From assembly GCA_016744995.1 (NCBI GenBank), contig JADGDG010000005.1:186001-250000 (forward strand): a DNA stretch of 64,000 nucleotides. The letters run 5' to 3'. The position numbers and the translations under genes were made by a program. Below are positions 53,904 through 61,434 of the stretch, one piece after another. Numbering within the stretch: the first letter of the stretch is position 1; every line of letters begins with the position of its first letter. This DNA comes from Gammaproteobacteria bacterium (GTDB lineage Bacteria > Pseudomonadota > Gammaproteobacteria > GRL18). The notes beneath the pieces are model-generated. The model searched no databases and was not told the DNA's origin. It saw only the letters and a program-made list of their open reading frames with translations.

Positions 53904-54755
53904 ATGATTAAAGATGAACATTCAATGATAAAAAAAACAGTTATTATTACAGGAGCTTCAAGAGGAATAGGTAAGGAACTGGCTTGTTTTTTTTCTTCTC
54001 ATTTTAATTTAGCATTAGTTGCACGTAGTGAAAATGAATTAATAAAACTTAAAGATTATTTTGATTCTAAACAAAAAAATACCAGAATTATTTATTATGC
54101 TGCAGATATTTCAAATCAGTCACAAGTTGAGAATATGTTTGCTTATTTCAAAAAAAACTTCAATTCAATTGATGTATTGATTAATAATGCTGGAGTTGCA
54201 GGTGATGTTGGCCCAATAGATAAGCTTGAACTCAGTAATTACATGCGAGCAATGGATGTTAATTTTTATGGCAGTCTCTATTGTATTATTGAAGCTGTAA
54301 AAACTATGAAGAAGGCACAGTCTGGGAAAATAATTAATATTTGTGGTGCAGGTGTTGGCTGGGACAGTAAAGCTATTAATAAAAGCGCTTATATTTCATC
54401 AAAATATGCACTTTATGGTCTGACGGAATCTTTATCAAGAGAACTCAAACAATTTAATATTGATATTAATTGTGTTTCTCCGGGTTCATATGACACTAAT
54501 TTAAGAAATTCACTGGTTTCTCATGAGCAAAATTTAAATGCACCTCAAGAATTAAGTGCTGTTGGAGAAACATTAGGAGCTTTAATTGAATTTTTAATTT
54601 CAAACAAATCAAATGATATAACTGGTAAGATTTTAAGTGCTATCTATGATACTCCGGATAAACTGCTTAATGATATTGATAATTTAAAAAACACTTCTGA
54701 TTATACCATTAGGAAAATAGATAAAATTAATTATTTCAGGAAAAAACATGAGTGA
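53904..54755 (+). CDS. Short-chain dehydrogenase/reductase
   Basis: 283 residues, classical SDR. The NAD(P) motif is TGASRGIGKELA, then NNAGVAGD, and the active-site set AYISSK (Tyr-x3-Lys) is preceded by the expected ICGAGVG strand, where the catalytic Ser is not obvious. The closing VSPGSYDTN is typical. It would reduce or oxidise a sugar or acyl intermediate. The true start may be the second Met (SMIKKTVIITGAS). It overlaps radical SAM paralogue 5 by 8 bases. Confidence 0.87.
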   Translation: MIKDEHSMIKKTVIITGASRGIGKELACFFSSHFNLALVARSENELIKLKDYFDSKQKNTRIIYYAADISNQSQVENMFAYFKKNFNSIDVLINNAGVAGDVGPIDKLELSNYMRAMDVNFYGSLYCIIEAVKTMKKAQSGKIINICGAGVGWDSKAINKSAYISSKYALYGLTESLSRELKQFNIDINCVSPGSYDTNLRNSLVSHEQNLNAPQELSAVGETLGALIEFLISNKSNDITGKILSAIYDTPDKLLNDIDNLKNTSDYTIRKIDKINYFRKKHE

Positions 54756-55833
54756 TGCAATAACAAAAAATTGGGAACTAAATGTTAAGGAAAAAAAGCA
54801 GTCTACTGAAAACCTTAAGTCAACGCCTATTCGGATCAGTATGAACTTAACTGGCAATTGTAATATTCGTTGTACTTATTGTCATTTAAGCTTTGCTAAA
54901 TATTATACAAAAAAGGAAATGGATTTAGATAAGTTTCGTAAACTAGAACCTTTTTTGAAGCAAGCTAAACATCTTGTTTATTTTTCTTCAACAGAACCTT
55001 TGTTTGCCAAAAACTTTAAGGAAATATTTACTTATACTGATGAATTTACCGCAGAAAAATATTTCTCAACGAATGCAATACTTTTAAATGAAACAACATC
55101 TCAGATGATTGTTGATAGTAAGCTGGATTTTTTAACTATTTCAGTGGCCGGGATAACAAATGAAACCTTTGAAAAATATCATAAGGTAAAAAAACTTCAG
55201 ACTGTTATTAATAATATAAAAAAATTAAATGAAATCAAAGAAAAAAATAATACGATTTTCCCAAGATTACGTCTGGTTTTTGTTTTAACCTATGAAAATA
55301 AAAATGAGTTAAATGATGCCATAAGGCTGGCAAAAGAATTAAAATTTTCAGAGGGCGTTAAAATTACTTATTTAAAAGCATATTCAGATGATCTCATTGA
55401 TATTACTCCCTTTAATCATCGGGAAGAGATTAATGAGTTTGTCAGAAGTGCGCAAGATCTTGCAAATGAACTTGATATCAAAGTTGAATTTGATGGTGAT
55501 AATTTTGATGATCTGGATTTCAAGGAAGAAACTTCTTTTCACAAGCCATGTTATGAGCCATTTGAACGCCTTCATGTTGAAGCCGATGGCAAAGTAAGAC
55601 CTTGTGTGTCTTTTTCATGTGATGAATTTGCAGGTGATATTTCAACTCAGAGTGTTGAAGAGATCTGGAATTCTGAGGTTTATAAAAAATTTCGTTCCAG
55701 AGTTAATACCGATAATCCTCCTGACAGCTGTAAACGCTGTACTCATAATTTTCACAAAGATTTTAAGCGTGCTGATATTTGGGATCTTTCTGATATGAAT
55801 TTAGCTATATACAATAGAAAAAAAGCCAAATGA
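54748..55833 (+). CDS. Radical SAM/SPASM protein, island paralogue 5
   Basis: 361 residues. CNIRCTYC (Cys38, 42, 45) after RISMNLTGN, then SSTEPLFAKNF in place of the usual GGEP, so one SAM-binding element is atypical. SPASM-like cysteines are present: KPCYEPFERLHV, VRPCVSFSC and SCKRCTHNF. It begins the tightly coupled run that leads into the phosphoramidate genes (next gene overlaps by ATGA). The substrate is unknown. Confidence 0.87.
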   Translation: MSDAITKNWELNVKEKKQSTENLKSTPIRISMNLTGNCNIRCTYCHLSFAKYYTKKEMDLDKFRKLEPFLKQAKHLVYFSSTEPLFAKNFKEIFTYTDEFTAEKYFSTNAILLNETTSQMIVDSKLDFLTISVAGITNETFEKYHKVKKLQTVINNIKKLNEIKEKNNTIFPRLRLVFVLTYENKNELNDAIRLAKELKFSEGVKITYLKAYSDDLIDITPFNHREEINEFVRSAQDLANELDIKVEFDGDNFDDLDFKEETSFHKPCYEPFERLHVEADGKVRPCVSFSCDEFAGDISTQSVEEIWNSEVYKKFRSRVNTDNPPDSCKRCTHNFHKDFKRADIWDLSDMNLAIYNRKKAK

Positions 55834-56357
55834 ATGTTATCTGGATCACCGGGCTTTCCGGAGCTGGTAAAACCTCAGTGGCTACTGAATTAGTAAAAAG
55901 GCTCAAAAAAGAGAGAGCTGTTATTTTTCTTGATGGCGATGAGCTAAGAGCCGTATTTGGTGTTTCAGCTAATACTGAAACAAATCACAAACGAGAAACT
56001 CGAATTGCATTAGCTATGCAATATTCTCACTTATGTAAAGTTTTATCTGAGCAGGGATTTCTTGTTGTTATAGCAACAATCTCTCTTTTTAATGAAGTTC
56101 ATCAATGGAATCGTAAAAATTTACCAGGATATTTTGAACTTTATTTAAAAGTACCAATTGATGAATTACGACGACGGGATCCCAAAGAACTTTATCGGCG
56201 TTTTGATTCAGGGGAGATTAACAACATTGCCGGACTTGATTTAATCATTGATGAACCTGTTGCTGCAGATTGGGTGGTTGAGTATAAAGAAGGGCTGACG
56301 ATCAGTATGATTACGGATGAGCTCTTAATCAAATTACAGGAAAAATCTATAATATGA
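55830..56357 (+). CDS. CysC-fold kinase, probable cytidine diphosphoramidate kinase (Cj1415-like)
   Basis: 175 residues. Walker A TGLSGAGKTS, then LDGDELRAVFGV. The middle differs from genuine APS kinase: ATISLFNEVHQWNRKNLPGYFELYLKVP and RRDPKELYRRFDSGEINNIAGLDLIIDEP. That variant, the length and the neighbours match C. jejuni Cj1415, which phosphorylates the 3'-OH of cytidine diphosphoramidate. The other genes of that pathway lie within 5 kb, so this function is preferred over APS kinase; the APS role is better filled by 42912. ATGA overlaps on both sides. Confidence 0.78.
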   Translation: MNVIWITGLSGAGKTSVATELVKRLKKERAVIFLDGDELRAVFGVSANTETNHKRETRIALAMQYSHLCKVLSEQGFLVVIATISLFNEVHQWNRKNLPGYFELYLKVPIDELRRRDPKELYRRFDSGEINNIAGLDLIIDEPVAADWVVEYKEGLTISMITDELLIKLQEKSII

Positions 56358-57103
56358 AAACTGAATGGGATTACACATCACTTGCTGATGCTTATTTAAA
56401 ACGCCCTGATTATTCAGAGGCAGCCATTGATGCCATGATATCTATTGCCGGGCTGTCTGAAGGTGAAGCTATATGTGATGTTGGCGCTGGAGTTGCACAC
56501 CTTACTTTAATGCTGGCATCACGTGGTTTTAATGTGAGTGCAGTTGAACCAAATGATGCAATGCGCACTAATGGTATCAAGCGAACTGAAAAGTTTAACA
56601 ATATTGCCTGGTTTGAGGGAACGGGGGAGAATTCTGCCCAAAGTGAAGATGCTTTTGAAATGGTTACTTTTGGCAGTTCATTTAATGTTTGTGATCGTGC
56701 CGCGGCACTTAAAGAAGTTTCACGAATTCTTAAACCAAAAGGCTGGTTTTCATGTATGTGGAATCATCGTCATTTGGATGATCCCATTCAAACTGAAATA
56801 GAAAATATTATCAAAAAAAATATTGCGGCCTATGGATATGGCAGCAGAAGAGAAGATCAGGTTGCAGTTATTAATAAAAGTGACTTGTTTGGGCCTGTTG
56901 TTCATCTGGATTCACAAATCATTCATCAACAAACAATTGATGAGTGTGTCCGTGCATGGCAATCCCATGCAACCCTGCAGCGGCAGGCAGGTGATTCATT
57001 TGATTCAATTATTAGTGCAATTCAGGAATATTTGCTTAGCTTGAATTCAAATGTGATTGAGATACCGTATAGTACTAATATCTGGATTTGTCAGCTGCGT
57101 TGA
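56354..57103 (+). CDS. Class I SAM methyltransferase, candidate phosphoramidate O-methyltransferase (Cj1419/Cj1420-like)
   Basis: 249 residues. Motif I ICDVGAGVAHLTLMLASRG, acidic VEPND, FEMVTFGSSFNVCD and ISRILKPKGWFSCMWNH identify a class I methyltransferase. Its size and place between the CysC-like kinase and the glutamine-kinase-like gene correspond to Cj1419/Cj1420, linked to O-methylation in MeOPN synthesis. If so, the product is O-methyl phosphoramidate rather than free phosphoramidate. The role is inferred from context. Confidence 0.75.
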   Translation: MKTEWDYTSLADAYLKRPDYSEAAIDAMISIAGLSEGEAICDVGAGVAHLTLMLASRGFNVSAVEPNDAMRTNGIKRTEKFNNIAWFEGTGENSAQSEDAFEMVTFGSSFNVCDRAAALKEVSRILKPKGWFSCMWNHRHLDDPIQTEIENIIKKNIAAYGYGSRREDQVAVINKSDLFGPVVHLDSQIIHQQTIDECVRAWQSHATLQRQAGDSFDSIISAIQEYLLSLNSNVIEIPYSTNIWICQLR

Positions 57104-57112
57104 GTAAAGTTT

Positions 57113-59437
57113 ATGTCCCCTTATAAATTTAGTACTAAAGCCGCCACTCTGTCGCTATTAAGGGATAAGCTTGAAGCGGCCAATGTGGTTCCACTGGTGT
57201 ATTTTACTGTTTCTGACTGGCTGAGTGATAAACAGAGCTGCCTTGTTCAGATCAGAGCTGAATTTAATGATACCCTTTATATTGTCCGTTCCAGTTGCCT
57301 CAATGAAGATACTGCGGGACAATCTAATGCGGGTGCCTATTTAACACTGCTGAATGTTTCAGATAATGAGCTTGAGAGCGCAATAAATCAGGTTATCAAC
57401 AGCTATAGTCAAAGCTGTAATGATGATCAAGTGTTGATACAGCCTATGCTGAAGAATACTTTCTTGTCGGGTGTTGCCTTTTCTCATGAGCCAAATACTT
57501 GTTCCCCCTATCGAATTATTAACTGGTCAGAAACATCAGATACAACAGCTATTACCAGTGGTGCTGAAGGAGAAAGTTTTACCTGGCAGCAAGCTGCAAA
57601 ATCAGCACTAAAACCACCAGCCAAATTAGAAAAAATTGTTACCATGCTGGAGGAATTGTTAATACTATTTGGCAATACACCACTTGACTGTGAATTTGCG
57701 CTGACTCAAGAGAAGCAGGGTATAACACTCTGGTTATTGCAGGTTCGATGTTTAATTTTAATGCGTTCACCTGAATCAGAAGCGCAGCAGCAGTCCAGGC
57801 TGAATCATATTCATAATAAATTAGTGACAGGCATGTCGGCCCACCCTTTTTTGATGGGCAAAACAACGGCATACGGTATTATGCCAGACTGGAACCCGGC
57901 TGAGATTATTGGTGTCCGGCCAAAGCCACTTGCCCTGTCACTCTATCGGGATTTAGTGACAGACTCTATCTGGGCTTACCAGCGGCATAATTATGGCTAT
58001 CGAAATCTGCGTAGTTTTCCCTTAATGCCCCATTTTTTTGGCATGCCCTATATTGATTTAAGACTTTCTTTTAACTCATTCATTCCTGCGGATTTAGAAG
58101 AAAATCTGGCAGGGCGGCTGGTTGATTATTATATTGAGCGGTTAATCTCCGAACCAGCCTTGCATGACAAGGTTGAATTTGAAATAGTATTTTCCTGTTA
58201 TAGCCTGGATTTGCCTGAGCGTTTGAAAAGTCTGGCTCATGCTGGTTTTTCTAAGGATGAAATTAATACCATTGCAAAAAGTTTAATACAATTAACCAAT
58301 CGTATTGTTCACACAAAAGAAGGTTTATGGAAAGCTGATGCCGCAAAAATTGATGTTCTGAAAACACGCTATAAAAAACTACAGTCTTCCGATGTTGGAA
58401 TTTTAGACCGTATTTACTGGTTATTAGAAGATGCCAAGCGTTATGGAACCTTACCTTTTGCCGGGCTTGCCAGAGCCGGTTTTATTGCCGTGCAGATGCT
58501 AGGCTCTCTGGTTCGGGTTGGGGTGTTGTCAAATAGTGACTATGATGCCTTTATGGCCAGCATTTCAACCATTAGCGGCAAACTTGCTCATGATCGTGCC
58601 ATACTGGATAAAGGTGCTTTTCTTGCCCGTTATGGTCATTTAAGACCCGGTACTTATGATATTCTTTCTCATCGCTATGATGAGAAACCAGAAATTTATT
58701 TTGACTGGGAGCAGCAAGCGAAAATCCCTGAGCCACCCAAACCTTTTTCAATTACCTTGCCCCAAATGAGAGAAATGGCAAAATTACTTGCATCTCATGG
58801 CCTGCAACCCGACCCAATTGGATTATTCGATTTTATACAGGCTGGTGTTGAGCAGCGTGAATTAGCAAAATTTTATTTTTCACGAAATTTATCAGATGCT
58901 TTAGCCTTGATTGGTAAATTTGCTGAACAATATGGGATCTCAAGGGAAGAAATCGCTTATTGTGATATTAATGTTTTTAAAGAACTGTATATTACAGCCA
59001 ACAACCCTGTTGAACTCCTTCGGGCAAATATTGAAGAAGGTAAAAAACGATATCAGGAAACATTGAATATATGCCTGCCGCCATTGATCACAAAGCCCGA
59101 TGATATCTGGGCCTTTAAATGGCTTGAAGCCTGCCCTAATTTTATCACCCAAAAACAGGTGACCGCTGAGGTAGCTGATGCAAATGAACGTAAGTCTTTG
59201 TCTGGGGCAATTATTTGTATTCCTAATGCTGATCCGGGATATGACTGGTTATTTTTATACCCCATTGCAGGTCTGGTGACCTGTTGGGGCGGGGCAAATT
59301 CTCACATGGCGATAAGGGCAGGAGAATTAGGTTTACCTGCCGTTATTGGTGCAGGAGAAGCATTATATAAGCAATGGTCGGCTGCACAGTTTCTAAGGAT
59401 AGATTGCGCAGGCAAAAAAGTTGAGGTTCTGATGTGA
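57113..59437 (+). CDS. PEP-synthase-like ATP-dependent kinase, probable L-glutamine kinase (Cj1418-like)
   Basis: 774 residues. The N-terminal part is a PEP synthase/PPDK ATP-grasp-type domain (YIVRSSCLNEDTAGQSNAGAY, DCEFALTQE, LLQVRC, about 60-245). The C-terminal phosphohistidine swivelling domain ends the protein, with TCWGGANSHMAIRAGELGLP and catalytic His731. The PEP-binding barrel of true PEP synthase is absent. C. jejuni Cj1418 (about 780 residues) phosphorylates the amide nitrogen of glutamine, the first step of phosphoramidate synthesis. Order here (kinase, hydrolase, cytidylyltransferase) repeats that cluster. Confidence 0.83.
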   Translation: MSPYKFSTKAATLSLLRDKLEAANVVPLVYFTVSDWLSDKQSCLVQIRAEFNDTLYIVRSSCLNEDTAGQSNAGAYLTLLNVSDNELESAINQVINSYSQSCNDDQVLIQPMLKNTFLSGVAFSHEPNTCSPYRIINWSETSDTTAITSGAEGESFTWQQAAKSALKPPAKLEKIVTMLEELLILFGNTPLDCEFALTQEKQGITLWLLQVRCLILMRSPESEAQQQSRLNHIHNKLVTGMSAHPFLMGKTTAYGIMPDWNPAEIIGVRPKPLALSLYRDLVTDSIWAYQRHNYGYRNLRSFPLMPHFFGMPYIDLRLSFNSFIPADLEENLAGRLVDYYIERLISEPALHDKVEFEIVFSCYSLDLPERLKSLAHAGFSKDEINTIAKSLIQLTNRIVHTKEGLWKADAAKIDVLKTRYKKLQSSDVGILDRIYWLLEDAKRYGTLPFAGLARAGFIAVQMLGSLVRVGVLSNSDYDAFMASISTISGKLAHDRAILDKGAFLARYGHLRPGTYDILSHRYDEKPEIYFDWEQQAKIPEPPKPFSITLPQMREMAKLLASHGLQPDPIGLFDFIQAGVEQRELAKFYFSRNLSDALALIGKFAEQYGISREEIAYCDINVFKELYITANNPVELLRANIEEGKKRYQETLNICLPPLITKPDDIWAFKWLEACPNFITQKQVTAEVADANERKSLSGAIICIPNADPGYDWLFLYPIAGLVTCWGGANSHMAIRAGELGLPAVIGAGEALYKQWSAAQFLRIDCAGKKVEVLM

Positions 59438-60018
59438 AAATTGTGGCTGTGACACAACGAATTGATGATTATCCTGAACGTCATGAAACTAGAGATGCCT
59501 TAGATCAGAATTTGTATCTTTTTATCATAGCATGTGGCTATCTTCCCGTGCCTGTCCCTAATCTAAGTCCTGAGATACTTAAAATATGGCTCCGGAAAAT
59601 TAATCCAGATTATTTTCTTCTTTCAGGAGGGAATGATGTGGGACAGTTTAAAGTTCGGGACACAGCAGAAAATTATATTCTGGACCATGCTGAGAAAAAT
59701 AACAGACCTGTTTTAGGCCTTTGCAGAGGGATGCAAATGATGGCTGTCCGGGATGGTGGAGAGCTTAAATCAGTTGTTGAACATGTGAATCTATATCATA
59801 AAATCACTGGTGATATAAAAGCTGATGTGAATAGTTTTCATCATCAGGCAGTAGCAACAGATACTATTAATTTTGAAATTACTGCACGGAGTTCAGATGG
59901 AATAATTGAAGCAATTCGACACAAAGAATTACCCTGGCAGGGATGGATGTGGCATCCTGAACGAGAAAAAAAATTTAAACTTGATGATATCAATCGAGTA
60001 AAGGCCTTATTTAAATGA
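59434..60018 (+). CDS. Class I glutamine amidotransferase-type hydrolase, probable gamma-glutamyl-CDP-amidate hydrolase (Cj1417-like)
   Basis: 194 residues from GTG 59434 (GTGA overlap). A class I amidotransferase triad is visible: nucleophile Cys97 in LGLCRGMQMM, and His174/Glu176 in WHPEREKKF. It belongs to the gamma-glutamyl-GABA hydrolase group (peptidase C26) but is shorter than PuuD. C. jejuni Cj1417 hydrolyses CDP-L-glutamine to cytidine diphosphoramidate and glutamate; neighbours on both sides are the enzymes before and after this step, which makes that function likely. Confidence 0.83.
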   Translation: MKIVAVTQRIDDYPERHETRDALDQNLYLFIIACGYLPVPVPNLSPEILKIWLRKINPDYFLLSGGNDVGQFKVRDTAENYILDHAEKNNRPVLGLCRGMQMMAVRDGGELKSVVEHVNLYHKITGDIKADVNSFHHQAVATDTINFEITARSSDGIIEAIRHKELPWQGWMWHPEREKKFKLDDINRVKALFK

Positions 60019-60746
60019 AAGCCATAATATTAGCTGCTGGTCGTGGCTCCAGAATGGAAAAATTAACTGATCAAAAGCCTAAATGTTTAGTAGAAATTAA
60101 TGATGAAAGTTTACTTGATCGGCAGCTAACTGCTTTACGAGCTGCCGGGATCACTGATATTGCAATAGTGACCGGTTATCAGCATCACTTGCTGGATAAC
60201 AAAGCATTAACAACTTTCTATAATTCACGCTGGCAGGAGACTAATATGGTCTCATCTCTATTATGTGCTGAACAATGGCTGCAGAATGAGTCTTTTATCG
60301 TTAGTTATTCTGATATTTTTTATACGGATCATGCAGTTAAATTATTGCTTTCAGAGCAGGCTGATATTGGCATTAGTTATGACCCAAACTGGCTGAGTTT
60401 ATGGCAAAAACGTTTTCATGATCCTTTGATTGATGCAGAAACTTTTGCTTTTGACAGTGATGGCAGGCTCAATGAAATTGGTCGTAAAGCGGATAGTCTT
60501 GATGAAATTCAGGGCCAGTATATGGGCTTGTTAATATTTTCTCCTAAAGGGTGGAAGGCGTTTAAAAATGTCTTTAATGAATTGGCAAATGACACTAAAG
60601 ATAAAATTCACATGACGGGTATGCTGCAAAAAATAATTGACTCAGGCTGTATGCCTGTACAGACTGTTGAATACCAGGGTGAATGGGGTGAAATTGATTC
60701 AGAGAGTGATTTGAAGGTTTATGAGTTTTGCGAAAAAAACACATAG
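60015..60746 (+). CDS. Nucleotidyltransferase, probable CTP:phosphoglutamine cytidylyltransferase (Cj1416-like)
   Basis: 243 residues. The NTP-transferase signature MKAIILAAGRGSRMEKLTDQKPKCLVEI starts the protein. ETNMVSSLLCAEQWL, SYSDIFY, YDPNWLSLWQKRF and GQYMGLLIFSPKGWKAF are further conserved segments of the Cj1416-type group. It would couple CTP to phosphoglutamine to give CDP-glutamine. It overlaps the hydrolase gene by ATGA and is the last gene of the island. Confidence 0.83.
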   Translation: MKAIILAAGRGSRMEKLTDQKPKCLVEINDESLLDRQLTALRAAGITDIAIVTGYQHHLLDNKALTTFYNSRWQETNMVSSLLCAEQWLQNESFIVSYSDIFYTDHAVKLLLSEQADIGISYDPNWLSLWQKRFHDPLIDAETFAFDSDGRLNEIGRKADSLDEIQGQYMGLLIFSPKGWKAFKNVFNELANDTKDKIHMTGMLQKIIDSGCMPVQTVEYQGEWGEIDSESDLKVYEFCEKNT

Positions 60747-61434
60747 ACATCAGGTGTGTTGTATAAAATGAGTTAGTGCTTTGCGAGCATAGCAGTTATT
60801 GAGGATATTTTTAGATCAAAAGAAGGAGGGCGTTCGGACGAAATGCTGAGCCTGTCAATTGCGTGCGAGACTGGTTCATCTAACTGGGGACGCTTCGAGC
60901 CCTTCCATGGGTCGCTTGACAGAAAACGTCCATGTTTTCTGACACCCCATTTAGACGAACCAGTCTCGCATGCACTCTCCTACCTCAGTTGTCCTCACTG
61001 GTGCTGTCCAAAAGAAAAGAAAAAGCAAGAGCAAGGGCAAGAGCATATGTGGTCATAAAGGAAACATTAATAGTTATTGAAAGAAAGGATTGTTTATTTT
61101 GTTGAACTTTATTTCCTCACTAAAAAGCATATTACCTGCACGAGTTCTGACAAATCACTGGATGCAAGCCTGACTTAAAACTAAAAGAAATATCTTATAC
61201 ATACCATTGAAAAGTCATTTTAACAGTTAAATATTTCTGGAAATATGTGATTTTCTATCAAAAATCTAGGTAATTACGATGTATTTATGAGATATTATCC
61301 TATTCTTTTCAGTTTTTGTAATATGTCACTTTTTTTTGATTAAGCAATGTAAGTTAATTCCTAATTATATTAAAGAAAAAAAATGATAGAATTCTTAAGT
61401 CTGGTTAATAATAAAAATATGGAATACTTTGTTA
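60747..61434. other. Intergenic region between the island and the TPR-peptidase gene
   Basis: 688 bases with no supported gene. It contains a GC-richer 115-bp palindromic element (60860-60974), a charged AG-rich stretch (about 61010-61045), and an AT-rich leader. A 22-codon frame (61383-61451) overlaps the next start but has no independent support. No clear terminator for the island is visible at its start. Confidence 0.5.
60860..60974. repeat. 115-bp palindromic element with 30-bp inverted ends
   Basis: The left arm 60860-60889 and the right arm 60945-60974 are inverted copies with 27 of 30 positions matching (core GCGAGACTGGTTC...GAACCAGTCTCGC). Inside is a second perfect hairpin, CAGAAAAC (60920-60927) with GTTTTCTG (60934-60941). 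The element is clearly GC-richer than its surroundings, as expected for an inserted repeat. Its arms are unlike those of the 14995-15134 element. Confidence 0.8.

Noticed and set aside
57113..59437. Phosphoenolpyruvate synthase as the function of this protein
   Set aside because: The central PEP-binding barrel is missing and the neighbours are the phosphoramidate pathway, so a glutamine-kinase role fits better.
59434..60018. Putrescine-pathway gamma-glutamyl-GABA hydrolase (PuuD)
   Set aside because: The triad fits the superfamily, but no puu gene is near and the overlaps tie it to the phosphoramidate genes.
60843..61058. Plus-strand frame of 71 codons across the palindromic element
   Set aside because: It reads through both arms of the inverted repeat, has odd composition (Cys/Pro/Ser then Lys/Gln runs) and no ribosome binding site.
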